A stretch of 64,000 nucleotides of DNA from Opitutaceae bacterium (GCA_016715765.1 JADJZJ010000017.1:25657-89656), one strand, 5' to 3'; positions 17,240 to 26,013 are shown, counted from the first letter of the stretch. Notes: a model not told the origin generated them from the letters alone. Made by a program: numbers and translations.

Positions 17240-17875
17240 ATGGCTGAAGAAAAGTCCGCTCCCAAAAAAGAAAAGGCCCCCAAGGCCGCCGCTCCCGCCG
17301 CTGGCGCCGAAGCCGCTGCTCCTGCCGCCGCCACCAAGCCCGCCAAGGCTCCCAAGGCCGCCAAGCCGGCCGCCGACGGCACCGCTCCCGCCGAGGGTGC
17401 TCCCGCCCCCGCGGCGCCCGAGAAGCCCGTTGAACTCATCGGTGGTGTGGCCAAGCAGCCCACCGCCGAGGATCTCCTCAAGGAGGAACTGGGTGCGATC
17501 AAGGTGCGCAAGGCCAAGGGTTCGAAGAACGTCACCTCCGGGGTCGTCAACGTCCTCGCCTCGTTCAACAACACCATCGTTTCCATCACCGACCAGAAGG
17601 GTCAGGTCATTGCCTGGTCCAGCGCCGGCAAGTGCAACTTCCGCGGTTCGCGCAAGTCCACCGCCTACGCCGCGCAGGTGGTTGCCCAGGACGCCGCCCG
17701 CAACGCCATGGCCCACGGCCTGAAGGACATCGTCATCCGCGTCTCCGGACCCGGCCTCGGCCGCGACAGCGCCATCCGCGCCCTGCAGGCCATCGGCCTC
17801 GAGATCACCTCGATCGTCGATGTCACTCCCATTCCCCACAACGGCTGCCGTCCGCGCAAGCGTCGCCGCGTCTAA
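17240..17875 (+). CDS. rpsK: 30S ribosomal protein S11 with ~80-residue low-complexity N-terminal extension
   Basis: S11 forms part of the 30S platform near the E site. The family core starts near residue 90 (KAKGSKNVTSGVVNVLASFNNTIVSI) and runs to the end with GPGLGRDSAIRALQAIGLE and HNGCRPRKRRRV. In front lies an Ala/Pro/Lys-rich region (AEEKSAPKKEKAPKAAAPAAG...) and a short acidic linker (TAEDLLKEELG). The total is 211 residues against ~129 normally. The ATG lies 11 nt after rpsM and there is no convincing internal start at the core, so the extension is likely translated. Confidence 0.96.
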   Translation: MAEEKSAPKKEKAPKAAAPAAGAEAAAPAAATKPAKAPKAAKPAADGTAPAEGAPAPAAPEKPVELIGGVAKQPTAEDLLKEELGAIKVRKAKGSKNVTSGVVNVLASFNNTIVSITDQKGQVIAWSSAGKCNFRGSRKSTAYAAQVVAQDAARNAMAHGLKDIVIRVSGPGLGRDSAIRALQAIGLEITSIVDVTPIPHNGCRPRKRRRV

Positions 17876-17908
17876 GTGCCGCTTTTAACCATTTAAACAA
17901 CCACTCAC

Positions 17909-18520
17909 ATGGCTCGCTACACAGGTCCCACCACCCGCATCAGCCGTCGCTTCGGACAGCACATCCTCGGCTCGGGCAAAGCCTTCGAACGCCGCAGCTA
18001 CCCGGCCGGTCAGCACGGCCCGAAGCTCCGCCGCAAGCTCTCCGAGTATGCCGTCGGTCTGAACGAGAAGCAGAAGCTCCGTTCCATCTACGGTCTGCTT
18101 GAGCGCCAGTTCCGCCGCACCTTCGAGATCGCGAAGAAAGAGCGCGGCGTCACCGGCGAACGCTTCCTCCAGCTCCTCGAGACCCGTCTCGACAGCACCG
18201 TCTATCTCCTCGGCCTCGCCAAGTCCCGCGCCGCGGCCCGCCAGTTCGTCAATCACGGCCACATCCGCATCAACGGCCACAAGGTCGACATCGCGAGCTA
18301 CAACGTGCTGGCCGGCGATGAGATCGAGGTGAAGAACACCCCGGCCTCCCGCCAGATGGCCACCCGCAACCTTGAGGAAAACCGCATCCGCAACGTGCCC
18401 GGCTGGCTCAGCCTCAACGCCGAGTCCTTCAAGGCCGTCGTGAACCGCCTCCCGACGCGCGACGAAATGGAACAGGGCATCAACGAGCAGTTGATCGTCG
18501 AGTTCTATTCCCGCTTCTAA
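17909..18520 (+). CDS. rpsD: 30S ribosomal protein S4
   Basis: S4 is a primary 16S rRNA-binding assembly protein and the translational regulator of the alpha operon in E. coli. The 203-residue protein has the N-terminal ARYTGPTTRISRRFGQ and the YPAGQHG motif. An S4 RNA-binding domain (LDSTVYLLGLAKSRAAARQFVNHGHIRINGHKVDI; key ARQFVNHGHI) follows, and the protein ends IVEFYSRF. Length is normal. Confidence 0.98.
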   Translation: MARYTGPTTRISRRFGQHILGSGKAFERRSYPAGQHGPKLRRKLSEYAVGLNEKQKLRSIYGLLERQFRRTFEIAKKERGVTGERFLQLLETRLDSTVYLLGLAKSRAAARQFVNHGHIRINGHKVDIASYNVLAGDEIEVKNTPASRQMATRNLEENRIRNVPGWLSLNAESFKAVVNRLPTRDEMEQGINEQLIVEFYSRF

Positions 18521-18567
18521 GTCACCCACTTCCCAACCCGCAACGCCACCGCCCAGAGTTCATCGCC

Positions 18568-19569
18568 ATGCCCAAACGTCTCGGAAAGTTCGAACTCCCC
18601 AACAAGCTCACCAAGGTCGAGGAAGGCTCCACGCCGACCTACGCCAAGTTCATCGCCGAGCCTTTCGAGGCCGGCTACGGCCACACGATCGGCAACTCCC
18701 TCCGCCGCGTGCTGCTCAGCTCCATCGAGGGTGCCGCCATCTCGTCGATCAAGATCGACGGCGTCAGCCACGAGTTCCAGAGCATTGATGGCGTCGTGGA
18801 GGACGTCACCGACATCGTCCTCAACCTGAAGAAGGTCCTCATCGTCTCCCACAAGCGCGAGCCGCTGACCCTCCAGATCAAGGTCTCGAAGTCGGGCGCC
18901 GTCACGGCCGCCGACATCCAGGCCGACGCCAACATCACCATCATCAATCCCGAGCAGGTCATCTGCACGCTCGACTCGAAGAAGACCTTCGAGGCCGAGA
19001 TCGAGATCAAGACCGGCCGCGGCTACTACCCCGGCGAGGCCAACAAGAAGGAAGAGCAGTCCATCGGGGTCATTCCGATTGATTCGCTGTTCTCCCCCGT
19101 GCGCCTGGTGAAGTACGCCGTCGAGGCCACCCGTGTCGGCCAGATCACCGATTACGACAAGCTGATCCTCGAGGTCTGGACCGACGGTCGCATCACGCCG
19201 GACGACGCCCTCAAGCAGTCCGCCTCGATCCTCAAGCACCACATCGACGTGTTCGACCGCGTCAGCGAGGAGACCTACGAATTCGAAAACCAGCAGTCCG
19301 AGGTCAGCGAGGAGCAGAACAAGCTCCGCAAGCTCCTCAACATGTCGGTCAACGAGATCGAACTCTCCGTCCGCGCCGCCAACTGCCTCAACAACGCGAA
19401 CATCACCACCGTCGGCGAGCTCGCGATGAAGTCCGAGCAGGAGATGCTCAAGTACCGCAACTTCGGCAAGAAGTCGCTCAACGAAATCAAGGACAAGCTC
19501 GAGGCCCTCGGTCTCTCGCTGGGCATGAAGTTCGACGAGCGCCTCCTCGACACCAAGAAGGAAGCCTGA
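18568..19569 (+). CDS. rpoA: RNA polymerase alpha subunit
   Basis: The alpha dimer scaffolds RNA polymerase, and its C-terminal domain contacts UP elements and activators. The 333-residue protein has the N-terminal assembly domain (EPFEAGYGHTIGNSLRRVLLSSIEG). A linker follows, then the C-terminal domain (LLNMSVNEIELSVRAANCL, ITTVGELA, LKYRNFGKKSLNEIKDKLEALG). Length is typical. A 170-nt spacer with an inverted repeat separates it from rplQ. Confidence 0.98.
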   Translation: MPKRLGKFELPNKLTKVEEGSTPTYAKFIAEPFEAGYGHTIGNSLRRVLLSSIEGAAISSIKIDGVSHEFQSIDGVVEDVTDIVLNLKKVLIVSHKREPLTLQIKVSKSGAVTAADIQADANITIINPEQVICTLDSKKTFEAEIEIKTGRGYYPGEANKKEEQSIGVIPIDSLFSPVRLVKYAVEATRVGQITDYDKLILEVWTDGRITPDDALKQSASILKHHIDVFDRVSEETYEFENQQSEVSEEQNKLRKLLNMSVNEIELSVRAANCLNNANITTVGELAMKSEQEMLKYRNFGKKSLNEIKDKLEALGLSLGMKFDERLLDTKKEA

Positions 19570-19572
19570 GCC

Positions 19573-19642
19573 GAAACCGGATATCAGATACCGGAAACCG
19601 GATAGTGCGGCCAACTGCCTGACTATCCGGTATCCGGTTTCC
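19573..19642. repeat. Nested inverted repeat between rpoA and rplQ
   Basis: GAAACCGGATA at the left edge pairs with TATCCGGTTTC at the right edge. Inside, ACCGGATAGT pairs with ACTATCCGGT around a 16-nt loop. The word CCGGAWACCGG recurs on both arms. It is the first of many palindromic spacers in the window and could attenuate transcription into rplQ. Confidence 0.75.
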
Positions 19643-19739
19643 CCAATCGCAAATTAATCTTCAGGCACTCGCGCCGTCCGCTGCCGCCCCACGCTGCGAC
19701 CGGATTGCCGATCGGGTGCCAACCAAAAAATAAACCACA

Positions 19740-20257
19740 ATGCGTCACAACAAACACCGTTCCTCCCTCGGCGTCACCCGCGAGCACCGCGCCGCCATGC
19801 TGTCCAACATGGGCGCCTCGCTCCTCAAGCACGGCCGCATCGAGACCACCCTCACGAAGGCCAAGGCCCTTCGCCCCTTCATCGAGAAGGTCATCACCAA
19901 GGCCAAGCAGGCCGCGGCAAAGACCGAGAAGAAGGACGCGATCCACCTGCGCCGCCTCGCCCTCGCCTCCGTGCGCGACGAGGATGCCATCACCAAGCTC
20001 TTCAACGAGACCTACAAGGACTTCGCGAACCGCAATGGCGGCTACACCCGCATCTACAAGCTCGGCCAGCAGCGCATCGGCGACGCCGCCGAGATGGCCC
20101 TGATCGAGTTCGTCAAGGCCGACGACCCGGGCTACAAGAAGTCCAAGGGCCGGAAGCCCGCCAAGGGCAAAAGACGCCGGCGGCCGAGTCCGCTCCCGCG
20201 GCTGAAGCGGCTCCCGCCGCCGAAGCGCCCAAGGACGGCGGCGAAGCCAAGAGCTGA
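19740..20257 (+). CDS. rplQ: 50S ribosomal protein L17 (C-terminal tail frameshifted)
   Basis: L17 lies on the solvent side of the large subunit. The conserved core (MRHNKHRSSLGVTREHRAAML, SLLKHGRIETTLTKAKALRP, NGGYTRIYKLGQQRIGDAAEMALIEF) is intact. Near residue 144 the original frame runs into an Arg/Pro-rich out-of-frame stretch. If one A is restored to the AAAA run at 20169-20172, the protein instead continues with an Ala/Pro/Glu-rich tail (KTPAAESAPAAEAAP...GEAKS) and stops at 20255-20257 just before a terminator. The tail style matches S11 and S17. A missing base in a homopolymer is the simplest explanation. Confidence 0.9.
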
Positions 20258-20282
20258 GCCCCGGATCACCTTATGCCAAGTC

Positions 20283-20313
20283 ACGCGTCGAAGTTTCACT
20301 TCGGCGCGTTTTT
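20283..20313 (+). terminator. Rho-independent terminator of the ribosomal supercluster
   Basis: ACGCGTCGAAG pairs with CTTCGGCGCGT (one G-T wobble) around a 5-nt loop and runs into a short T tract. It lies 26 nt after the restored rplQ stop codon. Confidence 0.85.
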
Positions 20314-20328
20314 GTTTATATTTCCGCC

Positions 20329-20556
20329 ATGCTCGCCCTGCCCACCGCCGCCGTCATCTACTGCGCCCTTGTCGCGGTGGTCTTCCTGGCGCTCTGGCTC
20401 TGGTATGACCGACGCGATCACGCCCGCTTTGAGGGCCAGCGGCGCAAGACCACCTTCCACTGCATCCGCTGCGACCGGCTTTATGCCGAGCCGGGCGGGC
20501 GCGAACTCTGCCCGTGCCCGCGCTGCGGCCACGAAAACTCCCGCCTCCGGTTCTAG
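20329..20556 (+). CDS. Small membrane protein with C-terminal zinc ribbon
   Basis: I do not recognise a named family. The 75-residue product has one membrane segment at about residues 5-26 (VIYCALVAVVFLALWLW). A basic stretch (DRRDHARFEGQRRK) follows, then a cysteine-rich tail with C45-x2-C48 and C61/C63-x2-C66 (CIRC...CPCPRC), consistent with one zinc-binding ribbon. It lies alone between the rplQ terminator and guaA, on the same strand as both. Codon use agrees with real coding sequence. Function is unknown. Confidence 0.7.
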   Translation: MLALPTAAVIYCALVAVVFLALWLWYDRRDHARFEGQRRKTTFHCIRCDRLYAEPGGRELCPCPRCGHENSRLRF

Positions 20557-20622
20557 TGCGATTGACACCCTGGCCCCGCCTGCGCGTTGATCCTGCCTTT
20601 CCGATAAAAATCATCTCCTGAA

Positions 20623-22161
20623 ATGTCCCAAACCATCGCCGTCATCGACTTCGGTTCCCAATACACCCAGGTCATCGCACGCCGCATTCGCGAGTGTCAG
20701 GTTTACTCGAAAATCTACCACTACAGCACGCCCGCGGCCCAGTTGAAGGCGGACGGCGTGGTCGGCATCATCCTGTCCGGCGGCCCGAGTTCGGTCTTCT
20801 CCCGCCAGGCGCCGATTCCCGACCGGGGCATCTTTGAACTGGGCGTGCCCGTCCTCGGCATCTGCTATGGCATCCAGCTCATGGGCCACCTGCTCGGCGG
20901 CAAGGTCTCCCGCAGCGACGACCGCGAGTACGGCCACGGCACCCTTTCGATCCGCCGGCCCGGGCGGCTGTTTGCCGGGCTGCCGCGGAAGCTGCGGGTG
21001 TGGAATTCACACGGCGACCGCCTCATCAAGCTCCCGCCCGGCTTTGTCGCGATCGGCACCACGGACAACTCCGAATTCGCCGCCATCGAGGACCTGAAGC
21101 GCAATTTTTACGGCATCCAGTTCCACCCGGAGGTGTTTCACACCGAGGGCGGGGTCGATGTCGTCCGCAACTTCCTCGTCGGCGTGTGCCAGGCCGCGCA
21201 GGATTGGACCACCGCCGATTTTATCCGCCGCTCGGTCGAGGAGATTCGCGCCTCCGTCGGCAAATCCCGCGTCCTGCTCGGTCTCTCCGGCGGCGTGGAC
21301 TCCTCGGTGGCGGCCGCCCTCATCCACAAGGCCGTCGGCCGCCAGCTCACCTGCGTGTTCGTGGACAACGGCCTGCTGCGCCAGGGGGAACGCGAGCAGG
21401 TCATTTCGCTGTACGCCCGCAATTTCAAGATTGATGTCCGCGTCGTCGACGCCTCGGCCCTGTTCCTGCGCCGGCTCAAGGGGGTCACCGAGCCCGAGCA
21501 GAAGCGCAAGATCATCGGCCGCACGTTTGTCGAGGTGTTTGAGAAGTCGCTCAAGACCATCGGCGGGGCCGAATTCCTCGCGCAGGGTACGCTGTATCCC
21601 GACGTGATTGAAAGCGTGGCCATCGGCAACAACCCCGCCGCGCTCATCAAGTCCCACCACAATGTCGGCGGCCTCCCGGCGCGCATGAAGCTCAAGCTGC
21701 TCGAGCCGCTGCGCGAACTCTTCAAGGACGAGGTCCGCGCCGTCGGCGCCGCCTGCGGCCTGCCCCGCGAGGTGGTGTGGCGCCAGCCCTTCCCGGGCCC
21801 GGGCCTCGGCGTCCGCGTCATCGGTGAGATTACCCGCGAGCGTCTCGAAATCCTGCGCCAGGCCGACGCGATCCTGCAGGAGGAGATGATGGAGAACGGC
21901 TGGTACTGGAAGGTCTGGCAGTCGTTTGCCGTGTTCCTGCCGGTCAAGTCCGTCGGCGTGGTCGGCGACGAGCGCAACTACGCCTATGTCATCGGCCTGC
22001 GCATTGTGGAGAGCATTGATGCCATGACCGCCGACTGGACGCGTCTCCCGTATGAGATCCTGCAGACCATCTCCAGCCGCATCACCAACGAGGTGCGGGG
22101 GGTCTCCCGCGTGGTCCTTGATATCAGTTCCAAGCCGCCGGCGACCATTGAGTGGGAATAA
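20623..22161 (+). CDS. guaA: GMP synthase (glutamine-hydrolysing)
   Basis: It converts XMP to GMP using ATP and glutamine. The 512-residue product has an N-terminal class I amidotransferase domain with catalytic Cys81 (GICYG), His168 and Glu170 (QFHPEV). The ATP-pyrophosphatase domain with the PP-loop SGGVDSS (222-228) follows, and then the C-terminal dimerisation domain (RQPFPGPGLGVRVIGEIT; end KPPATIEWE). Length and domain order are those of the two-domain bacterial enzyme. guaB is not in the window. Confidence 0.98.
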   Translation: MSQTIAVIDFGSQYTQVIARRIRECQVYSKIYHYSTPAAQLKADGVVGIILSGGPSSVFSRQAPIPDRGIFELGVPVLGICYGIQLMGHLLGGKVSRSDDREYGHGTLSIRRPGRLFAGLPRKLRVWNSHGDRLIKLPPGFVAIGTTDNSEFAAIEDLKRNFYGIQFHPEVFHTEGGVDVVRNFLVGVCQAAQDWTTADFIRRSVEEIRASVGKSRVLLGLSGGVDSSVAAALIHKAVGRQLTCVFVDNGLLRQGEREQVISLYARNFKIDVRVVDASALFLRRLKGVTEPEQKRKIIGRTFVEVFEKSLKTIGGAEFLAQGTLYPDVIESVAIGNNPAALIKSHHNVGGLPARMKLKLLEPLRELFKDEVRAVGAACGLPREVVWRQPFPGPGLGVRVIGEITRERLEILRQADAILQEEMMENGWYWKVWQSFAVFLPVKSVGVVGDERNYAYVIGLRIVESIDAMTADWTRLPYEILQTISSRITNEVRGVSRVVLDISSKPPATIEWE

Positions 22162-22212
22162 GTCCGCCCCAGCATTGCTAGCGGCTGATTCCTTCCCATA
22201 CTCTGCCCAGCC

Positions 22213-22986
22213 ATGACGATTACCAGCCTACGCCTACTGCACCGCTGCTGTTTCCTGCTCACGCTTGCCGGTCTGGCGCTGCCGGCCCGGGCGGCCGAGC
22301 CGGAGATCATCGCCAAAGCCCGGGCCTATCTCGGGGGCGAGGCGGCCCTGGCCCAGGTCACCTCCCTGCGTTACGCCGGCATGCTTGTCCTGGACGACGC
22401 CGGCAACACCGCCAACCCGCAGGGACCGGTGAAGGTCGAGATCATCTTCACGCGGCCGAGCCGTCAACGGAGCGTGATCACCGCCGAGAAGCGCGTCGAG
22501 ACCACCGTGCTCGACGGCTATGAGGGCTGGCAAAAGGTCCAGGATCCATCCGACAACTCACGGTGGCAGCTCTCGCTGCTGCAGGCCGACCAGATCCGGA
22601 GCCTGCGCGCCAACGTGGCCGAAAACCTCACTTTTTTCCGGAACACCGGGGATCCCAAATGCACCGTCGAGGACCAGGGTGCAGTGATGGTCGATGGTAT
22701 CGCCTGCCGGAAAATCGCCTTCATTTATGCACCGCAGATCGTCTTCTACCGCTTTTTTGACACGGCTTCGGGCCGCCTGGTGATGACGGAGACGGCGCAG
22801 GGTGAATCCATCCGCGAGCAGGGTGAGATCGTCGCCGGCGGGGTCAGGTTCCCCCGCACCCTGGTGACCAGCCTCAAGCGGCCCGACGGCGGCGCGCAGC
22901 GCATCACCATCAATTTTGAACAGGTCACGGTGAACGAGGTCTTCCCGGACAGCCTGTTCGCCATGCCATCACTGGGTGCGCCCTGA
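22213..22986 (+). CDS. Secreted LolA-like protein of unknown function
   Basis: The 257-residue product starts with a clear Sec signal peptide (hydrophobic core CCFLLTLAGLALPARA, cleavage probably after ARA near residue 27). The rest is a beta-rich pattern with AKARAYLGGEAALAQVTSLRYAG, WQKVQDPSDNSRWQ, CRKIAFIYAPQIVFYRFFDTASGRLVM and FPRTLVTSLKRPDG. This resembles the outer-membrane lipoprotein carrier (LolA/LolB-like) fold seen in many periplasmic proteins. It lies between guaA and hisD on the same strand. A role in lipoprotein or lipid handling is only inferred from fold similarity. Confidence 0.7.
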   Translation: MTITSLRLLHRCCFLLTLAGLALPARAAEPEIIAKARAYLGGEAALAQVTSLRYAGMLVLDDAGNTANPQGPVKVEIIFTRPSRQRSVITAEKRVETTVLDGYEGWQKVQDPSDNSRWQLSLLQADQIRSLRANVAENLTFFRNTGDPKCTVEDQGAVMVDGIACRKIAFIYAPQIVFYRFFDTASGRLVMTETAQGESIREQGEIVAGGVRFPRTLVTSLKRPDGGAQRITINFEQVTVNEVFPDSLFAMPSLGAP

Positions 22987-23021
22987 GCGTCCCCGTTCCC
23001 GCCTTCGCGTTTTGCCCAGCC

Positions 23022-24329
23022 GTGCGCACGCTTCAATTCGCCAGCAAAAACTTTGACGCCGAGTTGGCGGCCTTCTGCCAGTCTTCGGCCGTATCCCAAG
23101 AAATCGCAGTGGCCGTGGCCGGCATCCTCGCGGATGTCCGGGCGCGGGGCGATCTGGCCGTGGCCAACTACGCCGCCAAGTTCGACGGCGCCAAGCTGCG
23201 CTCGCGCGAGTTCCGCGTCGCCGAGACCGAGCTGGCCGCGGCCAGCCGCCGCCTGCCGCCGGCCGACCTGCGCGCCCTGCGCGAGGCCCATGCCGGCATC
23301 CTGGCCTTCAACCGCCGCGGCCTGCCCCAGGCCTGGAGCGGCCGCAACCGCCATGGCGCCACGGTCGGGGAGAAGCACGACCCCATCCGGCGCGTCGGCC
23401 TTTACGTGCCCGGCGGCCAGGTGCCGCTGGTTTCAACCGTCCTGATGACGGCCACGCTGGCGCAGATCGCCGGCTGTCCCGAGATCGTGGTCTGCACCCC
23501 CTCGAACACGCTGGGCAAGGTGGCCGACGGCCTGCTGGCCGCGCTGCACCTCGTCGGCGTAAAGGAAGTCTATCGCATCGGCGGCGTGCAGGCGATTGCG
23601 GCCATGGCCTACGGCACCGAGAGCATCCCGGCCGTCGACAAGATCTACGGCCCCGGCAACGCCTACGTCTGCGAGGCCAAGCGGCAGGTCTTCGGCACGG
23701 TCGGCATCGATTCACTGCCCGGCCCGAGCGAATTGATGGTCATCGCCGACGACACGGCCCGGGCGGACTTTGCCGCGGCCGATCTGCTGGCCCAGGCCGA
23801 ACATGGTTCCGGCCGCGAGAAAATCTACCTCGTCGCCACGTCCGCGGCAATCATCGCCGCCGTCTCGGCCGAGGTCACCCTGCAGCTGGGGCTGATCACC
23901 CGTTCCGAGAAAACGGCGCGCGTGCTCGACCAGGGATTTCTCGCCGTGGAAGTGGCGTCGCTGGCGCAGGCGGCCGCCGTGGCCAATTACGTCGCGCCCG
24001 AGCACCTTGAACTGCTCGTGAAGGAAACCGCCGTGAAAAAACTCACGAAGGCGGTCACGACCGCGGGCGCCATCATGATTGGCAACTACACGCCGACCGC
24101 CCTCGGCGATTTCACGGCCGGACCCAGCCACGTGCTGCCCACGGGCCGCGCCGGCCGTTTCTTCAGCGGGTTGCGCGTGGCGGATTTCATGCGCCGCACC
24201 AGCATCGTGCGCTACGACAAAAAGAGCGTTCGCGCCGGCAACCGCGTGGTCGCCGCCTTTGCCGCGATGGAGCGGCTCGACGCCCACGGCCGGTCGGTGG
24301 CGGTCAGAACGGGGAAGTCAGCCAGGTGA
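23022..24329 (+). CDS. hisD: Histidinol dehydrogenase
   Basis: It catalyses the last two oxidations of histidine biosynthesis (histidinol to histidine). The 435-residue product begins at GTG (VRTLQFASKNF). It contains RVGLYVPGGQVPLVSTVLMTA, GVQAIAAMAYGTESIP, KIYGPGNAYVCEAK, GPSELMVIADD and AEHGSGREKIYL, with the C-terminal NYTPTALGDFTAGPSHVLPT. This is the standard family pattern with the zinc-site region. Its TGA stop overlaps the GTG start of hisC (GTGA). Confidence 0.97.
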   Translation: MRTLQFASKNFDAELAAFCQSSAVSQEIAVAVAGILADVRARGDLAVANYAAKFDGAKLRSREFRVAETELAAASRRLPPADLRALREAHAGILAFNRRGLPQAWSGRNRHGATVGEKHDPIRRVGLYVPGGQVPLVSTVLMTATLAQIAGCPEIVVCTPSNTLGKVADGLLAALHLVGVKEVYRIGGVQAIAAMAYGTESIPAVDKIYGPGNAYVCEAKRQVFGTVGIDSLPGPSELMVIADDTARADFAAADLLAQAEHGSGREKIYLVATSAAIIAAVSAEVTLQLGLITRSEKTARVLDQGFLAVEVASLAQAAAVANYVAPEHLELLVKETAVKKLTKAVTTAGAIMIGNYTPTALGDFTAGPSHVLPTGRAGRFFSGLRVADFMRRTSIVRYDKKSVRAGNRVVAAFAAMERLDAHGRSVAVRTGKSAR

Positions 24330-25432
24330 GCAGCGACGACGCGCTCCGGTCGCTGGCGCTGCCCCACGTCGCCAGGCTCCACGCCTATACGCCGGGCCTC
24401 CAGCCCACGGAACCCGGCTGGACCAAGCTCAACACCAACGAGTGCCCCTATCCGCCCAGCCCCCGCGTGGCCGAGGCGATCAGTCGGGAAATGGGGGAGG
24501 GCGGCGGCAGCCTGCGGCTCTATCCCAATCCCAAAAGCGCTCCCCTGCGCGCCGCGGTGGCCAAGTTGCACGGCCTGAACGAGGACAACGTCTGCATCGG
24601 CAACGGCTCCGACGATATCCTCAATCTCCTCGTGCGCTGCTTCTGCACGCAGGAGATCGCCGCCGGCTTCACGCTGCCCAGTTATTCGCTCTACCCGGTG
24701 CTCGTGGAAATCCAGGACGGGCGCAGCACGGTCATTGAGTTTGATCGTTCGATGCGGCTGCCCTTCGCGCAGATCGCCGCCTCGAACGCCCGCGCCTTTT
24801 TTCTCACTTCCCCCAATGCGCCGACGGGTGTGGCCTTTGGCAACGCGGAGATCGAACAGGTGCTGCAATCCTTCCGCGGCCTCCTCGTGGTGGATGAGGC
24901 CTACGCGCCGTTTGCCCGCGAAAACGCCATCCCCCTGCTGGCCCGCCACCCCAATCTCGTTGTCGTCCGCACCCTCTCCAAGGCCCATGCGCTGGCCGGT
25001 CTCCGGGTGGGGTACGCCCTGGCCCATCCCGCGGTCATCGACCTGCTCGACCGGGTGCGCGACAGCTACAACGTCAACCGCCTCTCCCAAGCCGGCGCCA
25101 TCGCCGCCCTGGGCGACACGACCTATTATGAGGGGATTGTCGCCAAGGTCCGGGCCACGCGCGACCGCTGCATTGCGACCTGGGTCGCCCAGGGCTGGTT
25201 CACCTATCCCTCGCAGGCCAATTTCATCTTCACCGAGCCGAAAAACGCCCGGGGCGAAACCGGTCCCGCCGTGGCCAGGTCGGCTTACGATTACCTCTAC
25301 CGCCACAAGGTGCTGGTCCGCTACTTCCCCAGCCATGCCTTGACCGCTTCGTTCCTGCGCATCAGCGTCGGCACGGATGACGAGATGCTCGTCCTCCAAC
25401 GCACCCTTGAAGCATGGCTAAAGCACGCATAG
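24326..25432 (+). CDS. hisC: Histidinol-phosphate aminotransferase
   Basis: This PLP enzyme converts imidazole-acetol phosphate to histidinol phosphate. The 368-residue product has the class I/II aminotransferase fold. It shows LNTNECPYPPSP, NGSDDILNLLVRCF, SPNAPTGVAFG, VVDEAYAPFA and the PLP-lysine motif RTLSKAHALAGLRVGY, with Lys219. The GTG start overlaps hisD by 4 nt, and the 3' end overlaps hisB by 19 nt. Translation of the three genes is therefore strongly coupled. Confidence 0.97.
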   Translation: MSSDDALRSLALPHVARLHAYTPGLQPTEPGWTKLNTNECPYPPSPRVAEAISREMGEGGGSLRLYPNPKSAPLRAAVAKLHGLNEDNVCIGNGSDDILNLLVRCFCTQEIAAGFTLPSYSLYPVLVEIQDGRSTVIEFDRSMRLPFAQIAASNARAFFLTSPNAPTGVAFGNAEIEQVLQSFRGLLVVDEAYAPFARENAIPLLARHPNLVVVRTLSKAHALAGLRVGYALAHPAVIDLLDRVRDSYNVNRLSQAGAIAALGDTTYYEGIVAKVRATRDRCIATWVAQGWFTYPSQANFIFTEPKNARGETGPAVARSAYDYLYRHKVLVRYFPSHALTASFLRISVGTDDEMLVLQRTLEAWLKHA

Positions 25433-26010
25433 CGACCATCAGCCGCAAGACGGCCGAGACCGACATCGTTCTCAAACTCGGGATCGACGGCACCGGGGCG
25501 TCGAAAATCGACACCGGGGTGCCGTTCTTCGACCACATGCTGACCCTGTTCGCGAAGCACGGCCTGTTTGACCTGGAGATCAGGGCCAAGGGCGACAATG
25601 ACGTGGATTACCACCACACCGTCGAGGATGTGGGGCTCGTGCTCGGTGAGGCCTTCAAGGCCGCCCTCGGCGACAAGCGCGGCATCCGTCGTTACGGATT
25701 CTTTCTCCTGCCCATGGACGAGTCCCTGGCCCGCGTGGTCGTGGACCTCAGCGGCCGGGCCTGCCTCGTGTACGACGCCTCGGCGCCGACCATGTTCATC
25801 CGTGATTTCAATCTCGTGCTCGTGAAGGAGTTCAGCCGCGCGTTCAGCAATGCCCTCGGCTGCAACCTGCACGTGAAGCTCGAGTACGGGGAGGAGCCGC
25901 ATCATGTGGCCGAGGCCATCTTCAAGGCCCTGGCCCGGGCGCTCGACGTCGCCACGCAGCTGGACCCGCGCACGGCGGGCGTGCTGCCGAGCACCAAGGG
26001 GCTGCTTTAG
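25414..26010 (+). CDS. hisB: Imidazoleglycerol-phosphate dehydratase
   Basis: It dehydrates imidazole glycerol phosphate. The 198-residue single-domain form contains the two metal-binding motifs DYHHTVEDVGL and EPHHVAEAIFKALARAL, plus TGVPFFDHMLTLFAKHG. It is monofunctional, without the histidinol phosphatase domain found in enterobacteria, so that activity must be encoded elsewhere. The gene lies inside the overlapping hisD-hisC-hisB-hisH unit. Confidence 0.98.
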   Translation: MAKARIATISRKTAETDIVLKLGIDGTGASKIDTGVPFFDHMLTLFAKHGLFDLEIRAKGDNDVDYHHTVEDVGLVLGEAFKAALGDKRGIRRYGFFLLPMDESLARVVVDLSGRACLVYDASAPTMFIRDFNLVLVKEFSRAFSNALGCNLHVKLEYGEEPHHVAEAIFKALARALDVATQLDPRTAGVLPSTKGLL

Positions 26011-26013
26011 GTC

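Noticed and set aside
20273..20590. 105-residue open frame overlapping the zinc-ribbon protein gene
   Set aside because: It runs through the terminator hairpin, lacks any motif and is in a different frame from the protein with membrane and cysteine features.
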